Source: Phoronis australis (Eukaryota > Phoronida > Phoronidae). Taken from it: 64,000 nt of DNA. Each line of letters starts with the position of its first letter. Position 1 is the first letter of the stretch. Position numbers and translations under genes: made by a program. The stretch lies in NCBI GenBank assembly GCA_002633005.1, contig NMRA01000431.1:273708-337707 (forward strand), read 5' to 3'. The notes beneath the pieces were generated by a model. The model had not been told where the DNA came from. It saw nothing but the letters and a program-made list of their open reading frames with translations, and did no database searches. Below are positions 1-10,119 of this stretch, piece after piece.

Positions 1-1438
1 AGTGAAATGCACTGCTTACCTCAACAGGCCCTTCCTTTATTTATTTCATGCTAGTCTAATAAAGGTAAACCTTTAAACTCAAATAGGTCAATTTGGTGTC
101 AGAGCATCTATTCCTATTGAACAAGTCCATAAACATTATTAGGCCTTGAGTTTATCTTGTGCAACTAGGCATGCTCACTGTGGTGTTAGAAAAGCAAACA
201 AAAGGGTCCACCCTAAATATGAACCAAGACAGTTGTATTGAGCCTTGAGCTCATGCTGTGCAATTGAGGGGCGGATCCAGGATTTTGAGTTAGGGGGAGG
301 GCCCGGGGCAGATTATTAGCCAGCATTTTGCCCGTCAGACATTCGCACCCCCGGACTGCCACATGACAGCGTTTTCCCGTTCAGTGACTTTACCAGATGT
401 AGGGGGTTCTGAGCGTGTGATAACATTTAGCTTTTTGTTAACTGCCAAGCACACTCTTTTGTCTGTTATGACAACAGGCAGGCTAATTATTTACCAGGCT
501 TATTACAGACCACGTGTGAGCACAGTCAAACTCAGAGTGAATTGGTGTATTCGGAAAGAATAGATTGTCGTAACTTCGGTTGCAGTTGGGCTATTTTGAC
601 GATTCAAAAACTAAGCATGATCACCATTTAACGAAAATTTCAGAAATGGTGTTGGTTTATGTTCAAATATGTTATAACGTAACTTTTATTTTTAACAGCA
701 CAGCCCAGTCAAGGTAGATACGATCTTATTGGAGATTAGAGCAATTATCGGACAAAGGAGCTGCCCCTCCAACCATGAATGCCAGAATGTAGTTAATCTG
801 TCGTGTAAGATATTGGCTACAGGGGTAAACTTCCCACGTTGTTGTTGGGCTATAGAATCGAACAAGTTGGGAGCAACGAGAAAACGCCGTAATGAAATGA
901 GAATTTGGGGGGGTGGCCCCCTTGCCCCCCTCGACCCTAAATCTTCCACTTGTTTCTTCATTTCTGAACACCAATATCCAAAACACTGCGGGAGAGAAAG
1001 GTATTAACTACAAGAAACGATTGGATGAGTTTTGCTTTTCGTAGAATTTGAACGTATGTTCACCGGGCTTTCTCAGACCCGGGTCGTTCTATAAATTTTA
1101 TTTTATCGTGTCTTCCTCCGCGACGTGCTGTATGAATAACCTCGTTACTATCAAACTAGAATATATAATTTAGATTATCATGCACACAGCAAATCGTTTG
1201 TAGTAGGCCTAAACATCGCTCACGACTCCAACTGTTCACACAACGCCTGGGCGAGAGTGACGGAAATGGAGATCACGTGTGGACGAGAAACTACTCATTT
1301 TGCTGTCTTTATTTTCTAAAGTTCTTTGTGTATTGTAGATAATTGTTTATTCGTTTTCATGTTGAAATTGAGTATGCGACAAGGAACCAATATGAGATTG
1401 GCTCCCTAGGTTATAGCATGCGCTACTTCTGGTTTTAG
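1..1438. other. Intergenic, with degenerate GGCGGATCC-type repeat
   Basis: No supportable gene. About 269-945 looks like one member of a dispersed family. It opens with GGGGCGGATCCAGGATTTTG followed by a G-rich run, and closes with a C-rich run ending in CCCCCTCGACCCTAAATC. Related edges occur near 9.56, 30.3, 54.3 and 61.6 kb. A single CCAAT-to-ATTGG unit at about 1385-1410 has the same tail (ATTGGCTCCCTAGGTTATAG) as the end of the satellite at 4.37 kb. The short open frames here look like chance. Confidence 0.55.
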
Positions 1439-2169
1439 TTAAAGGAGAATGCCACCCAAAAAACAACCTATTTTGTATCAATTTAGATCGAGTAGTTCTA
1501 CTCGATAACGGCACGTTCGGTTGCGTTACCTGACGTCAGACGGAGGAGTTGAAATTATCCAATGACGTCATTGGTTTCATGCGCAGTCTGTTCAGCAGTT
1601 CACAACACGGGTTACTGGTGTCGGCTTACCGCTTGCATTCATCGTTTAACACTAATAAATCACCAAACTTCGATGTAAAACCCTTAAAAATACAACGAGT
1701 TCTTATAAAACGTGTTGTTTTATTTCGCTGTTACGGGTTTATTGGTATTTGGACACACCGTAGCCTACAAAGTTCGGGAGGCCAATTTACCTAGGTCCGT
1801 AGCAGGAGTTTGGGGTCTGTTCGGAGATAAATTCTAAGTATTCTTCCGTGAAATACAGACAGGAAAACCTAGATCTGTGTTATTTAGATTTGTGATTTTT
1901 TGAGTTCTAAACACACAAAACGCTTGTTATCCCGGCCCAGTACGTGGCTCGGAACCCGATCCGGCTCGTCGCGGCTGGACTGACTCGTTATACCGGCCAG
2001 TGGCTCGGAACCCAATCAGGCCTGTCGTGGCCACCGGGACTGGCACGAACATAAACCAACTTGAGTTGGAAACTAAACCTCCAGTCACGAAAGACTATAA
2101 TAGTGAGCCAAAGAAATAACTTGCATGTAATTATTTCTGTGAATTAGCCACAAAACTGAAAATCTACTT

Positions 2170-2733
2170 TTATGCTCGGAATATGTCCCGAAAATAATAG
2201 GTGCGTCGCAAGCTCCGTTTCCAGAGATACAAAGGAGACCGTGTATAGGCGATATAAGGTCATTTATTATGACTGATAGGGTACAGAAATATGAGTGTAC
2301 AAATAACATAAAGATAAAATAATAATCTCTGGAAAGATGGGCAATAAAAAGCGCCAGCACTCAGGTAAGAGGAACTACCCAGAGTAGAGGGTGGTAGAGG
2401 GTGGAAAAAATGAAGAGAGATTAGCTCAAACCTAAGTGCTGCAAAGCGAAGTACAGATGGCAGGAAATATAACTTTCTTGAGAACAAAAGAGCCCTATGA
2501 CACGTGGCAATCATCAGCCTATGGGAGCCAGGAGCTGACCAAACTCGTGGCAGTAATACAAACGAACCAATAGTGAGGCTGGAAATGGAATGTCCTAGTG
2601 CCTTGAGTGCAGGAGGACCGAATGCGAATCTACACAAGGGGTTATTGGACCAGACCGAAAGAAGGGGGTATAAGAGAGACGAGTCCATATTCTCGCATAA
2701 ATATATTTAACGAGTGAAATGTCATACTTGTCG
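2170..2733. mobile_element. Nested insertion inside the Kolobok-like element
   Basis: Aligning the two Kolobok-like copies by eye, sequence reads continuously in copy B across AAATCTATTTACTCGTCGGGGG, while copy A is interrupted here by about 560 bases. Inside is a TATA-like stretch (GGGGGTATAAGAGAGACGAG) near the right edge. This, the length and the closing CA would suit a solitary LTR, but I could not find a convincing target duplication or a TG start, so the class stays open. No protein is encoded. Confidence 0.45.
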
Positions 2734-3143
2734 GGGGCCCGCGCGAAGTCGGGTTCCCCTTCCACAGACCGTCTGGGCAAAGGTTGTACAGTAACAATGA
2801 TTTGTATTTCTACATAAAGATTTCCCTAACATGTGACCACAGCATATAAAATCGAGTAATTGTTTTACAACAGCTTTCTGTCAGCAAACACTGAATTAGC
2901 ATACGCTCACGCAGCCTAGGCGCCCGGTCAATTACCTTTATTGCCGGCATCAAAAGCCGGTCAACGCAGAGGCCATTGCTGGCTTCTCAACATTTGCACT
3001 CACGAATACTGCAAAGGCATTACAAATTGTATCTAATGAGACAGACTTTGTTCCAGTTTTATATAAGCATTGGTTAGGATGAGAATAATTCATTTTGAAA
3101 CAACGCAGAATCATAAACGTCTACATAGCAAATCGCCCGGCGC

Positions 3144-3297
3144 CAATCCCGACTTAGTCAAGAGCTCATCCGACGAAGACTTCACGGATCGGATCGTTAG
3201 GTTTCACAGGCTATCAATTCGAACCGGAATACACTGATCAAGAAATACTAGAGAGGTGCCGTGAACGTTCACAGGCAACGGAACGTATGGATCTTTG
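3144..3297 (+). pseudogene. P2X7-tail-like first-exon relic in Kolobok-like copy A
   Basis: The plus strand encodes NPDL, an acidic SSSDEDFT stretch, then after a frame change FTGYQFEPEYTDQEILERC and on to MDLW. It is followed directly by a splice-donor-like GTAAGC at 3298. Copy B encodes FTGYEFEQENSDEEILDKR in the same place with mostly conservative changes, and also ends at GTAAGC. The G-Y-x-[FY]-E-P-E-Y-T opening is what I recall from the many invertebrate proteins with a P2X7-type cytoplasmic cysteine domain. That domain itself (WCxCG...) is not present here. The frame break makes this a relic. Confidence 0.45.
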
Positions 3298-3304
3298 GTA
3301 AGCC

Positions 3305-3579
3305 GAATTCGTCAGAGAAATCACTGTCGACGAAATGCCGGACACAGACACGGAGATGTTTCACGGCCTCATACTTGCTATTAACAGCGGGACCTTTCAT
3401 TCTTCACTACCGCGAGCCACTTCCCAAGCCTTTTCTTGCTCTCGAGGAAGTCGAACAAACGATATAACCACTTTCTTCGCAGCTTCATAGTTCGGACAAG
3501 CGGGAACGATGCACCGCAATCGGCATTCACTCTGCAGACGAACCACTGACGTCGCTGCGTCGTTTCTCAACTTCCTCAC
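3305..3579 (-). pseudogene. THAP zinc-finger relic, Kolobok-like copy A
   Basis: On the minus strand one frame reads RCIVPACPN, then VVISFVRLPRE and a Trp. After a stop and frame change it continues HLRVCVRHFVDSDF. This gives the C2CH pattern of a THAP DNA-binding domain (C-x4-C ... F-x-x-[LF]-P ... W ... C-x2-H-F). THAP domains serve as the DNA-binding end of P-type and Kolobok transposases. The in-frame stop between the two halves shows that this copy is dead. Confidence 0.6.
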
Positions 3580-4045
3580 AGGTTAGCACGACACCTCTCG
3601 GCAAGGTGAGGTCGACCGAAAAAGAGGCGATGTGGATATAGACCGATTAAGACGGTAAAAAAGACTAATTTAATCGGGTGGCATTCTCCTTTAAGGAACC
3701 AATGAGATTAGTTAAGGAACTGTTGGTGTGCTAGCAGTTAAAGGCATTCTGTTCGGTTATAGGAACGTTGAATGCGCGATGCAGTGCAAGAACGTGGTCC
3801 AAGGATAATACTAGTCTGGTGGAGGATAATATAGTTTTAGTACATACTCTTCTACTGATACTACTGAGTCTGTAACAATCCATGCGATCATACACTTATA
3901 TAGTGACACACATGAATCATAACAGGTTATACTGTACAAACATATTTACTCATGTTGGGGGTGTATTACATAATACTTAATTCTCTGAACTACTCCTACA
4001 CATGCACTCATCCTAAACCACTCAAATATGAGATCATACTCTAAC

Positions 4046-4385
4046 AGGAACCAATATGAGATTGGTTAAGAGACCAATATGAGATTGGTTAAGAGACAAA
4101 TATGAGATTGGTTAAGCCGGGAACAATATGAAATTGGTTAAGGGACCAATATGAAATTGGTTAAGAGACCAATATGAAATTGGTTAAGGGACCAATATGA
4201 AATTGGTTAAGGGACCAATAAGAAATTGGTTAAGAGACCAATACGAGTTTGGTAAGGGATGAGATTGGCTAAGGAACCAACACTGAGATTGGTTAAGGAC
4301 GGAAGCAATATTTCGGAAATTGGTTAAGAAACCAATATGAGATTGGTTAAGGAACCCGATGAGATTGGCTCCCTAGGTTATAGCA
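4046..4385. repeat. 23-bp tandem repeat built from inverted CCAAT boxes
   Basis: About 13 to 14 units of the form CCAAT-ATGA(G/A)-ATTGG followed by a TTAAG(G/A)GA spacer. Each unit is a short inverted repeat of the CCAAT pentamer. Several units are decayed (ACAAT, TACGAG). The array ends with ATTGGCTCCCTAGGTTATAG, a tail also found at about 1397, on the other side of the Kolobok-like insertion. Members near 3695 suggest that the transposon landed inside a longer array. Confidence 0.85.
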
Positions 4386-4648
4386 ATCATGCACTACTGA
4401 AGAAAATTCGATCACTTGTACTCTAAATTTCTTTACAAGCTATGGAAGAAATGATAGCTCGTTATTTGTTGAAACCATGTTCAGACCGGGTGGTAAAGCC
4501 AACTAATTAACTCTATCAATAACGAGGTGTTTTTATTTACGGAGACTATGCAGTTCTAGAAATTTGAATCGTAAATCAAAGTTGTGTTTCAACAGTAGGC
4601 AGGAACATGGATGTTTTAAAAGAAACAATTTTAATATCGACGTTTCAG

Positions 4649-4654
4649 TTTATT
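4649..4654 (-). promoter_or_regulatory. Likely polyadenylation signal of gene 1
   Basis: TTTATT on the plus strand reads AATAAA on the minus strand, about 90 bases beyond the stop codon of the terminal exon at 4742. Confidence 0.45.
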
Positions 4655-4741
4655 TGCATACCAACTCGTCGAATGGGTAATAGTAAACAATTGTTTTATA
4701 TTACGTTGTTTTAATTCATAACAAAACCACCCCGACACAAA

Positions 4742-5361
4742 TTATAACATCTCGTTCTTCAATGGAGCAAAGAAATTGTCTGCGCCAGCGTCAGAACAAG
4801 TGCACGTGCCAAGAGTCCACCCCCCAGTGTGTTGAAAGCCGCCTATGATGTCCATGCTGCTGAGGTCCTCGTATGCTTGTCGTTCGCACGTCTCCAGCAT
4901 TTCCTCCACGCTATCGGTCATACGCTCCTGTTCGTAGTCTGACTGGAAAAACTTGAGAGCGCTGCGCGAGAACTGGCCGTATCTTGGGATCATCTCGGCC
5001 ACTACCTTCATGTGGTCTTTCACGATGTAGCGGTCGTTGTCAATATTCTTGTCCACCAGCAGATACGCTGTGTTTTCCTGCTCACACATCAAGTCCCAAG
5101 GAAGAAAGAAGTGTGCATGCGTCCTGGGATCGAACAGATAATCGGCGAAGCGTTTCTCGTTTCGGTTAACATGTTGCTCAAACTTTCCAAAAAGTTCCTT
5201 TATGCGAGTTTCACGGAACTGCTCAATTTTGTCGAATCTCTCCTGTATTCTTTTTTCTCTTTCGTTAACCGTCTTCACCGCTTCCCCTGTATCTGCTGCT
5301 CCTTGTGTGGTGAAAAGCGACTTAAACTGTTTTAGAACATCTTTCAGTTGAATAAAACTTT
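4742..5361 (-). CDS. Gene 1 terminal exon: P-W-D helical module
   Basis: Family not recognised. The acceptor TTTTTCGCATTGCAG precedes base 5361 and the frame enters in phase 1. It runs 205 codons to TAA at 4742. There is no ATG near the start, so this is an internal or terminal exon and not a free-standing gene. The first 70 residues are charged and probably coiled (VNEREKRIQERFDKIEQFRE). Then comes a helical module, RNEKRFADYLFDP...FFLPWDLMCEQE, with a second part around LKFFQSDYE. It aligns with gene 2 exon 3 (ENKAIFQDFL...FTAPWDMIRRLE ... MKFFDEKYG), which is the main evidence that both are real. The tail GTCTCSDAGADNFF has no match in gene 2. AATAAA follows at 4654. No signal peptide or membrane segment is seen, so it is probably intracellular. 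Confidence 0.7.
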
Positions 5362-5541
5362 CTGCAATGCGAAAAATAACGTTACCAACATTCCACTATC
5401 AAGGACTTACGCAGCGCTTATGTTAGAAAAATCTACTAAGTTGCGAGCAGTTGACAGATGTTTTTTGAAATTTAAAACTGTGAGAAGCACTTTAAATAAT
5501 GCCATGCCTGTTTGTCACATTCTATGCCACTCCACATGTAC

Positions 5542-5658
5542 CTTTCTCTGACACTGGGTCAATTTCAGCTTGGGGAAATATCTTGTCCAGGCAGTCACCA
5601 AATATAGAGTCTTCCTTGTGCTTTTCCAGCTGCTCCGCATCTCCCGAGGTGCTTGATT
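5542..5658 (-). CDS. Gene 1 internal exon, 117 bases, phase 1-1
   Basis: The acceptor CTGTTCATTTTAG lies before 5658 and the donor AAAG/GTACAT after 5542. The 39-codon frame (STSGDAEQLEKHKEDS, then IFGDCLDKIFPQAEIDP) is open, and both junctions are phase 1, as at the neighbouring exons. Joined to the terminal exon it gives ...PVSEKESFIQLKD. The acidic linker followed by DSIFGDCLDKIF resembles NDDILESLSNRAL at the matching place in gene 2 exon 3. The exon is too short to be found by open-frame length alone. Support comes from phase, composition and the paralogue. Confidence 0.65.
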
Positions 5659-6223
5659 CTAAAATGAACAGTTGCATAATCGTCGCTTAGTTCGCGGGAC
5701 TCGGTCAAAATGATGAGATTTATTGAAGCAGCCTTCACACTGGGTGTGTAACAATGTAAAGTAGCTTAACTTGTATACATACTGTCACAAATGTACTAAG
5801 TGAGTCAACATTTTTAAAGTGAAAACAAGTACTGTATCGTGCTATCTAACTTCAATGCGGAAAAGTGTGTTTAAATTTTCCAGTGGAGAGGTTTCGTAAA
5901 AAACGTGTACGGGTAGGTGTACTACGTGTAACTAGTTACAAGTTCAAGGGGAAAGGGGTGGCACTTCTAGCGGATTTAGAATGCTGCGAGGGGAGGCGAC
6001 AAATTTTTCAAAGGCAAACCTTTATGCGTCAACCGGCAAGGGAAATCAATTGTGACCGGAAGTTTAATTAGTAGTGACCTACTAATGTGGAAACTGTGAT
6101 TTTCCTCCCCGGGTGAGAAAAATCTTAGGTAGCACTCGGATGACCATAGACAATTTATGGGGGATGCCTACTCCCTCTCCAAACATGGGCATGTCGTGAG
6201 AAAACTTTTATGGTTGTAAGAAC

Positions 6224-6334
6224 CTTGCTTCGTTTTCAGATTCTTCTTTAGTTCAGACGTGAAGGAGAGCCCAGGCTGCATTGAAAGACATTCTTTTTTG
6301 ATTGAGAAATCAAGTGATGCAGCGACACTTTTCA
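6224..6334 (-). CDS. Possible gene 1 internal exon, 111 bases, phase 1-1
   Basis: The open frame KSVAASLDFSIKKECLSMQ continues to NLKTKQ. It is bounded by AATTCAAAAG on the acceptor side and CAAG/GTTCTT on the donor side, both giving phase 1. The donor is poor (T at position 3) and the acceptor has a weak pyrimidine tract, so this rests mainly on phase agreement and amino-acid composition. It would join directly to the 5542-5658 exon. Confidence 0.4.
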
Positions 6335-7073
6335 CTTTTGAATTGAAAATACAAATTGAGCATAACAACGACAAATTAATGCAATTAAATTAATATTCGA
6401 ATTCTGAAAATTGTTTTCAACAGTGTTTCAGTGCACAATAAAATCTATTTGACAAGAACATGTATGTAGCCAACTGTACCCGTCTACTCAACACGTGCAA
6501 TGTAGAGCACACAGAATGTTATGACGTAGCACACACGAAAAAGGGAACCTCCTTCTACACCTGTACACGCATGTTTTCGAAACCTCTATGATATTTTTCG
6601 AAAGTAAGTTCTGAGGACCGATATGTAACCTAACACTCGCGAAACTGCTGACATGGATTTTGGGCCACTTCTGGGGTCTGTTTCGTTAAAAGTTAGAACT
6701 TTTAAGTTACGCTCCATATAACTATTTCTGAGACATAGCTAAAATTCATTTAACTCACAACAAAGATAAAGTGCCCGGATGGAACAATATAACATAAGTG
6801 AGTAAACAAATTCTACAAGTGTCACGTGGTGAATATCTTTGCCGGTAGGCGGTTGAAACAACACAATTTGATTTGGATGTAATGAGTATATTGACTAAAT
6901 GTTTGAATTTCCCTAAATGAATAATCATAAAGATTAACGTGATCACGTTTCCCGTTCCTGGCGTCGGCCTTGGATCCAATGTTACACTTGTTATGAGGAG
7001 TTTCCTCTTCTCTTGAGCATTCGATCAAGTCTTCCAAGCAGTCTTCACTTGATGAAATGCTTCGGAATAACCA

Positions 7074-7166
7074 TGAAGTTCAGTCCATCGAACAACATGT
7101 ATGATAACATTGAATTCAGTCCATCGAATTTCTGCTACATGCATCGGATTGAAATTCAGTCCATCG
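7074..7166. repeat. Three interspersed copies of TTCAGTCCATCGAA
   Basis: TTCAGTCCATCGAA occurs near 7079, 7113 and 7153, the last two followed by TTTCT. The spacing is irregular (about 34 and 40 bases), so this is a short degenerate minisatellite. Confidence 0.7.
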
Positions 7167-7946
7167 AATTTCTATAACTTGTGATATTTCTCAGCCAACC
7201 AGTAGCATCTCTTCAGGAATATCTGCGATAGCAAGCTGGTTGCCTCTCTCCAAGAAATATCTAATACCTCTATACCAATCTGGTTGCCTCTCGTTGGAAT
7301 TATGCCTTCTTGAAAAGCTAACGGTATACTTATACTCAAACAGAAAAGGTGGGCGAGATCAAAACATAAAACCCACAAACTTCCTCCAAATGTACTCATA
7401 GTTCCAAGACAACTCCCAGAACAACATCATAAGATTCCAATTATGAACCTAAGCTTTCGCCAAATATGGTCACGGACAGACAAACTTTCAAGTAATTTCT
7501 GCTGAATAGTAACAAGACTATTGTTGTTGTCAGAACTGGCTAACCCCAGAGTTGACCAATTCCGGTGAATTTAAAGTTACATAACTCTGCTAGCATAGCA
7601 TAAACACATGGTTAGAGACAAATATGCTGATTCATTTCCTATGCACTCATAGGAGGCAATACATTTCAGTAAACAACTAATACCTTTAATCAATTACGCA
7701 ACAACCATTATATACTTAATTAATACTAAAACTTCTCATGTCTAGTAATATTATTCTCATGTACATAGTTAACTCAAGTTGTAATGTGTTTGTATCATAC
7801 TTTAATGATAAATAAATGACATGTTCGTCCTACATAAAATCTCCCCGTAACAACAAGTGTGCTGACATTTTTGGAAACTGATCCACGCAACCGGCACTGG
7901 AGTTGAGAAAGGAATTCTAGCTTAAAGCCTTCGTCGAATGGATTTT

Positions 7947-8106
7947 GTTATGTGGATGTATTGGGCTATCTAGGTAGGACAAGCTATGTTTTAGCAATGT
8001 TATGTGGATGTATTGGGCTATCTAGGTAGGACAAGCAATGTTTTAGCAATATATGTTATGTGGATGTATTGGGCTATCTAGGTAGGACAAGCAATGTTTT
8101 AGCAAT
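7947..8106. repeat. Three-copy 52-bp tandem repeat
   Basis: The unit begins GTTATGTGGATGTATTGGGC and ends GTTTTAGCAAT. Copies one and two abut, and copy three is set off by four extra bases (ATAT). The copies are almost identical, so the duplication is recent. Confidence 0.9.
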
Positions 8107-8535
8107 GCACGAAATTACTCAAACGTAAAGTAGCTTTTTCATATTGCGTTACGACGAGAAAACGGCAAAGAATGGCCGATAACAATGGTTTTTTTGTTGA
8201 GCATTCGTCGGTATCTGCGTAGTTCTAGTTCTGCTGCGGGTACCAGGGTTTATTCACTATGTGCAGTAGTTGTTCCTAGCTGTATTTCAGTCAACTGAAG
8301 ATTCTCGTGGTGACAATAAGTCTGACAATTCATTTCATTTGGCAATTTATGACTTCAGTGTGGTCAGAGTGACATATTCTAAGAACTAGCTTACACAGGT
8401 TACCGTTCAAAATAGACTTTTAAATTAATAAATTTAAACCGAAATCGCATTGATGGCAGCTCGAACGCTTTCGTATCCCAAGTCGCACTTTGCCGATGTG
8501 CCGACTTCATCGCTTCCACTTCGCTTTATACATAC

Positions 8536-8782
8536 CTTCAGTAGCCACAAGACCACCCTCTTGGAAAAAGTAGTTGAGTGACGTCACATCTAGTCTTAAG
8601 TCCTCGTCGTCCACTGTTGACAGTACTTTAAATATTCCCTGGCACAAGAGAATGTTATCGCTCGTTTCCCCACATCTAATTTCGTCTATGTCGGAGACTG
8701 CAAAAATCAGATTTGGCCCGGCTACATCAAGAATATGCAGTGGGGAATCCCTAGTTTCTGTCGTTGTGTTTTCTTTTATCAT
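8536..8782 (-). CDS. Probable coding exon within gene 1 span, possibly a first exon
   Basis: The ATG at 8782 opens a frame of 82 codons that reaches a good donor, CTGAAG/GTATGT, in phase 1. The protein (SPLHILDVAGPNLIFAVSD, later DDEDLRLDVTSLNYFFQEGG) has balanced, globular-looking composition, but I do not recognise it and gene 2 has no counterpart. The same frame stays open for 24 codons upstream of the ATG (SGEYENTDNNDDDDVEG), which looks coding, yet I see no phase-1 acceptor there. Either this is the start of a separate or alternative minus-strand transcript joining the exons at 6.3-4.7 kb, or an unusual acceptor has been missed. Confidence 0.55.
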
Positions 8783-10119
8783 GCCATTGCCCTCAACGTC
8801 GTCGTCGTCGTTATTGTCAGTGTTTTCATACTCGCCGCTTCGACTTGATGGTTTGATTGATTAGATTGTCGCTGCTAGTATACTTTCGCGTTTTTAAGTG
8901 TAGACAATACTCAGCTGAAACAGAGCTAATCCGTCGAAAATTTCCCGCAATTTTGTGAAATGGACAGAAGAATAGGGGAAAATAAACAGGTGAGTGTCCT
9001 AGTACTATCCAAATTCGCTTGGGATATTTTGGGAACCACAAACGGTCTTATCCGATTCTATTTCGCCTATTTTCGTTTCTCTAACAACGTCTGCAATCTT
9101 ATACTTTCATATTTTAACGTAATGACGTCATATGTTTATTATTTGTGACCCGAATGCCAGCCAATGAATCACGAGTTCACCGCTAGCCAAAAATGCAAAT
9201 GGTGGAGTGACAGGCGAATCTTCGAGTGACTATGTTCTTTCGAAGGGCTTAATTGATTTCCGAGCAGTTATTTTCTGCAGATAAATGTCTTCACTCGACT
9301 GTAATTTCGACGTATGCAGATTAATACTTGACGCACATTTCGAGTGTGATATGTATGACACAAAATTTCTACACTTTCAGTGTGCGGACTTCCAACTCTG
9401 TTCAAGGATTGGTTTACCGACTACTGTTGACTTAAGTTTAAAATTGGTGCACTTAATAAGTGTCTGGATCATCCTTGTACGCATGACTTGAGTGATGTCA
9501 CAAAATGCAGTTAAATGCACCGTAAGCTAATGCACAGACACCAAACAAGGTATAAGTCAGGCAGATCCAAGATTTTGAGTTGGGGGGGGGAGGGGGCAGA
9601 GTATTAGCCAGGATTTTCCCCGAAACATTCTCGCCCCTGAACTGCCAAATGAAATCTGGGAGAGTTTTGGGGGGGAGGACATGGCCCCATTGGCCCCCCT
9701 CTAAATTCTTCACTGTAAGTGGCATTTCCAGGCATTTCCATGTAATAGAGTGATACAAGAAGTGTCATTGTCATCTTTCTCAAAGAATAGCTAAAATTTA
9801 GGATTTACCTGTAGCTTTCATTGTATTCATGCAGCAGTGTTTTCCTTTTGTGATGCCATACACGGCTGAAATAATTGATCGTTTTTCCCTTAGAAAGTAT
9901 GTCGAATTTTTGCAAACAACCTGATATTATTGGAAAGGATAGAAACTTGGGACGATCTATGATCACTTGGCAGTACGTAGAACTTGCGGATTCATCAGCT
10001 GCCTTGGTATTTTTAACCTGTGCGTCATTCATAGGTAGGCGTTGGTGGTGCATACTGGTGAGTAACTGTCAAGCATGTAGGGAAACTTATTGAATTAAAC
10101 AATCAGCCTCTGGAACTAC
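8783..10119. other. Non-coding, intron or promoter region of gene 1
   Basis: No exon recognised. It includes an isolated TGACGTCA at about 9122 and a short GGCAGATCC-type repeat at 9555-9722. If the 8536-8782 exon is a first exon, its promoter should lie in the first few hundred bases. Confidence 0.4.
9555..9722 (+). repeat. Short GGCAGATCC-type dispersed repeat
   Basis: It opens GGCAGATCCAAGATTTTGAG plus a G run, passes through ATTAGCCAGGATTTTCCCCG (also near 313, as ATTAGCCAGCATTTTGCCCG) and closes with GGCCCCCCTCTAAATTCTTCA. It is the same family as 269-945 with most of the middle missing. Confidence 0.7.

Larger units (their letters stand above)
1439..3694. mobile_element. Kolobok-like DNA transposon, degraded copy A
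   Basis: The element is bounded by TTAA and the terminal inverted repeat AGGAGAATGCCACCC on the left and GGGTGGCATTCTCCT then TTAA on the right. A second copy with the same ends and much the same interior lies at 27905-29569. The right part holds relics of two coding segments on opposite strands, a P2X7-tail-like exon (plus) and a THAP zinc finger (minus). TTAA target sites together with a THAP domain are the recognised combination of the Kolobok superfamily. I see no intact transposase, so it is non-autonomous or decayed. It is about 590 bases longer than copy B, mainly through an insertion near 2.17-2.73 kb. Because TTAA is itself palindromic, it cannot be proved from one copy whether it is duplicated target or part of the repeat. 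Confidence 0.75.
3695..4741. other. Non-coding stretch with CCAAT satellite, 3' of gene 1
   Basis: The stretch holds the CCAAT/ATTGG tandem array (about 4046-4385) and ordinary AT-rich DNA. The last 100 bases are the presumed 3' UTR and cleavage region of gene 1, which is read leftwards. No other coding signal is seen. Confidence 0.6.
6335..8535. other. Probable gene 1 intron, with minisatellites
   Basis: Mostly non-coding. One further exon candidate on the minus strand (about 7058-6947) encodes SISSSEDCLEDLIECSREEE and onward. Its left edge gives the wrong phase and its donor (AAAC/GTGATC) is weak, so I do not promote it to a feature of its own. Repeats at 7066-7165 and 7947-8106 are listed separately. 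Confidence 0.5.

Noticed and set aside
2085-2710. Frames of 68-142 codons inside copy A of the Kolobok-like element
   Set aside because: They fall in the nested insertion or unconserved spacer and are not shared with copy B.
2170-2733. Solo LTR
   Set aside because: A TATA-like box and a CA end are present, but no TG start with a matching 5-base duplication could be found.
6947-7058. Possible gene 1 exon encoding an acidic SEDCLEDLIE segment
   Set aside because: The acceptor gives phase 2 while neighbours are phase 1, and the donor is weak. Kept only as a remark.
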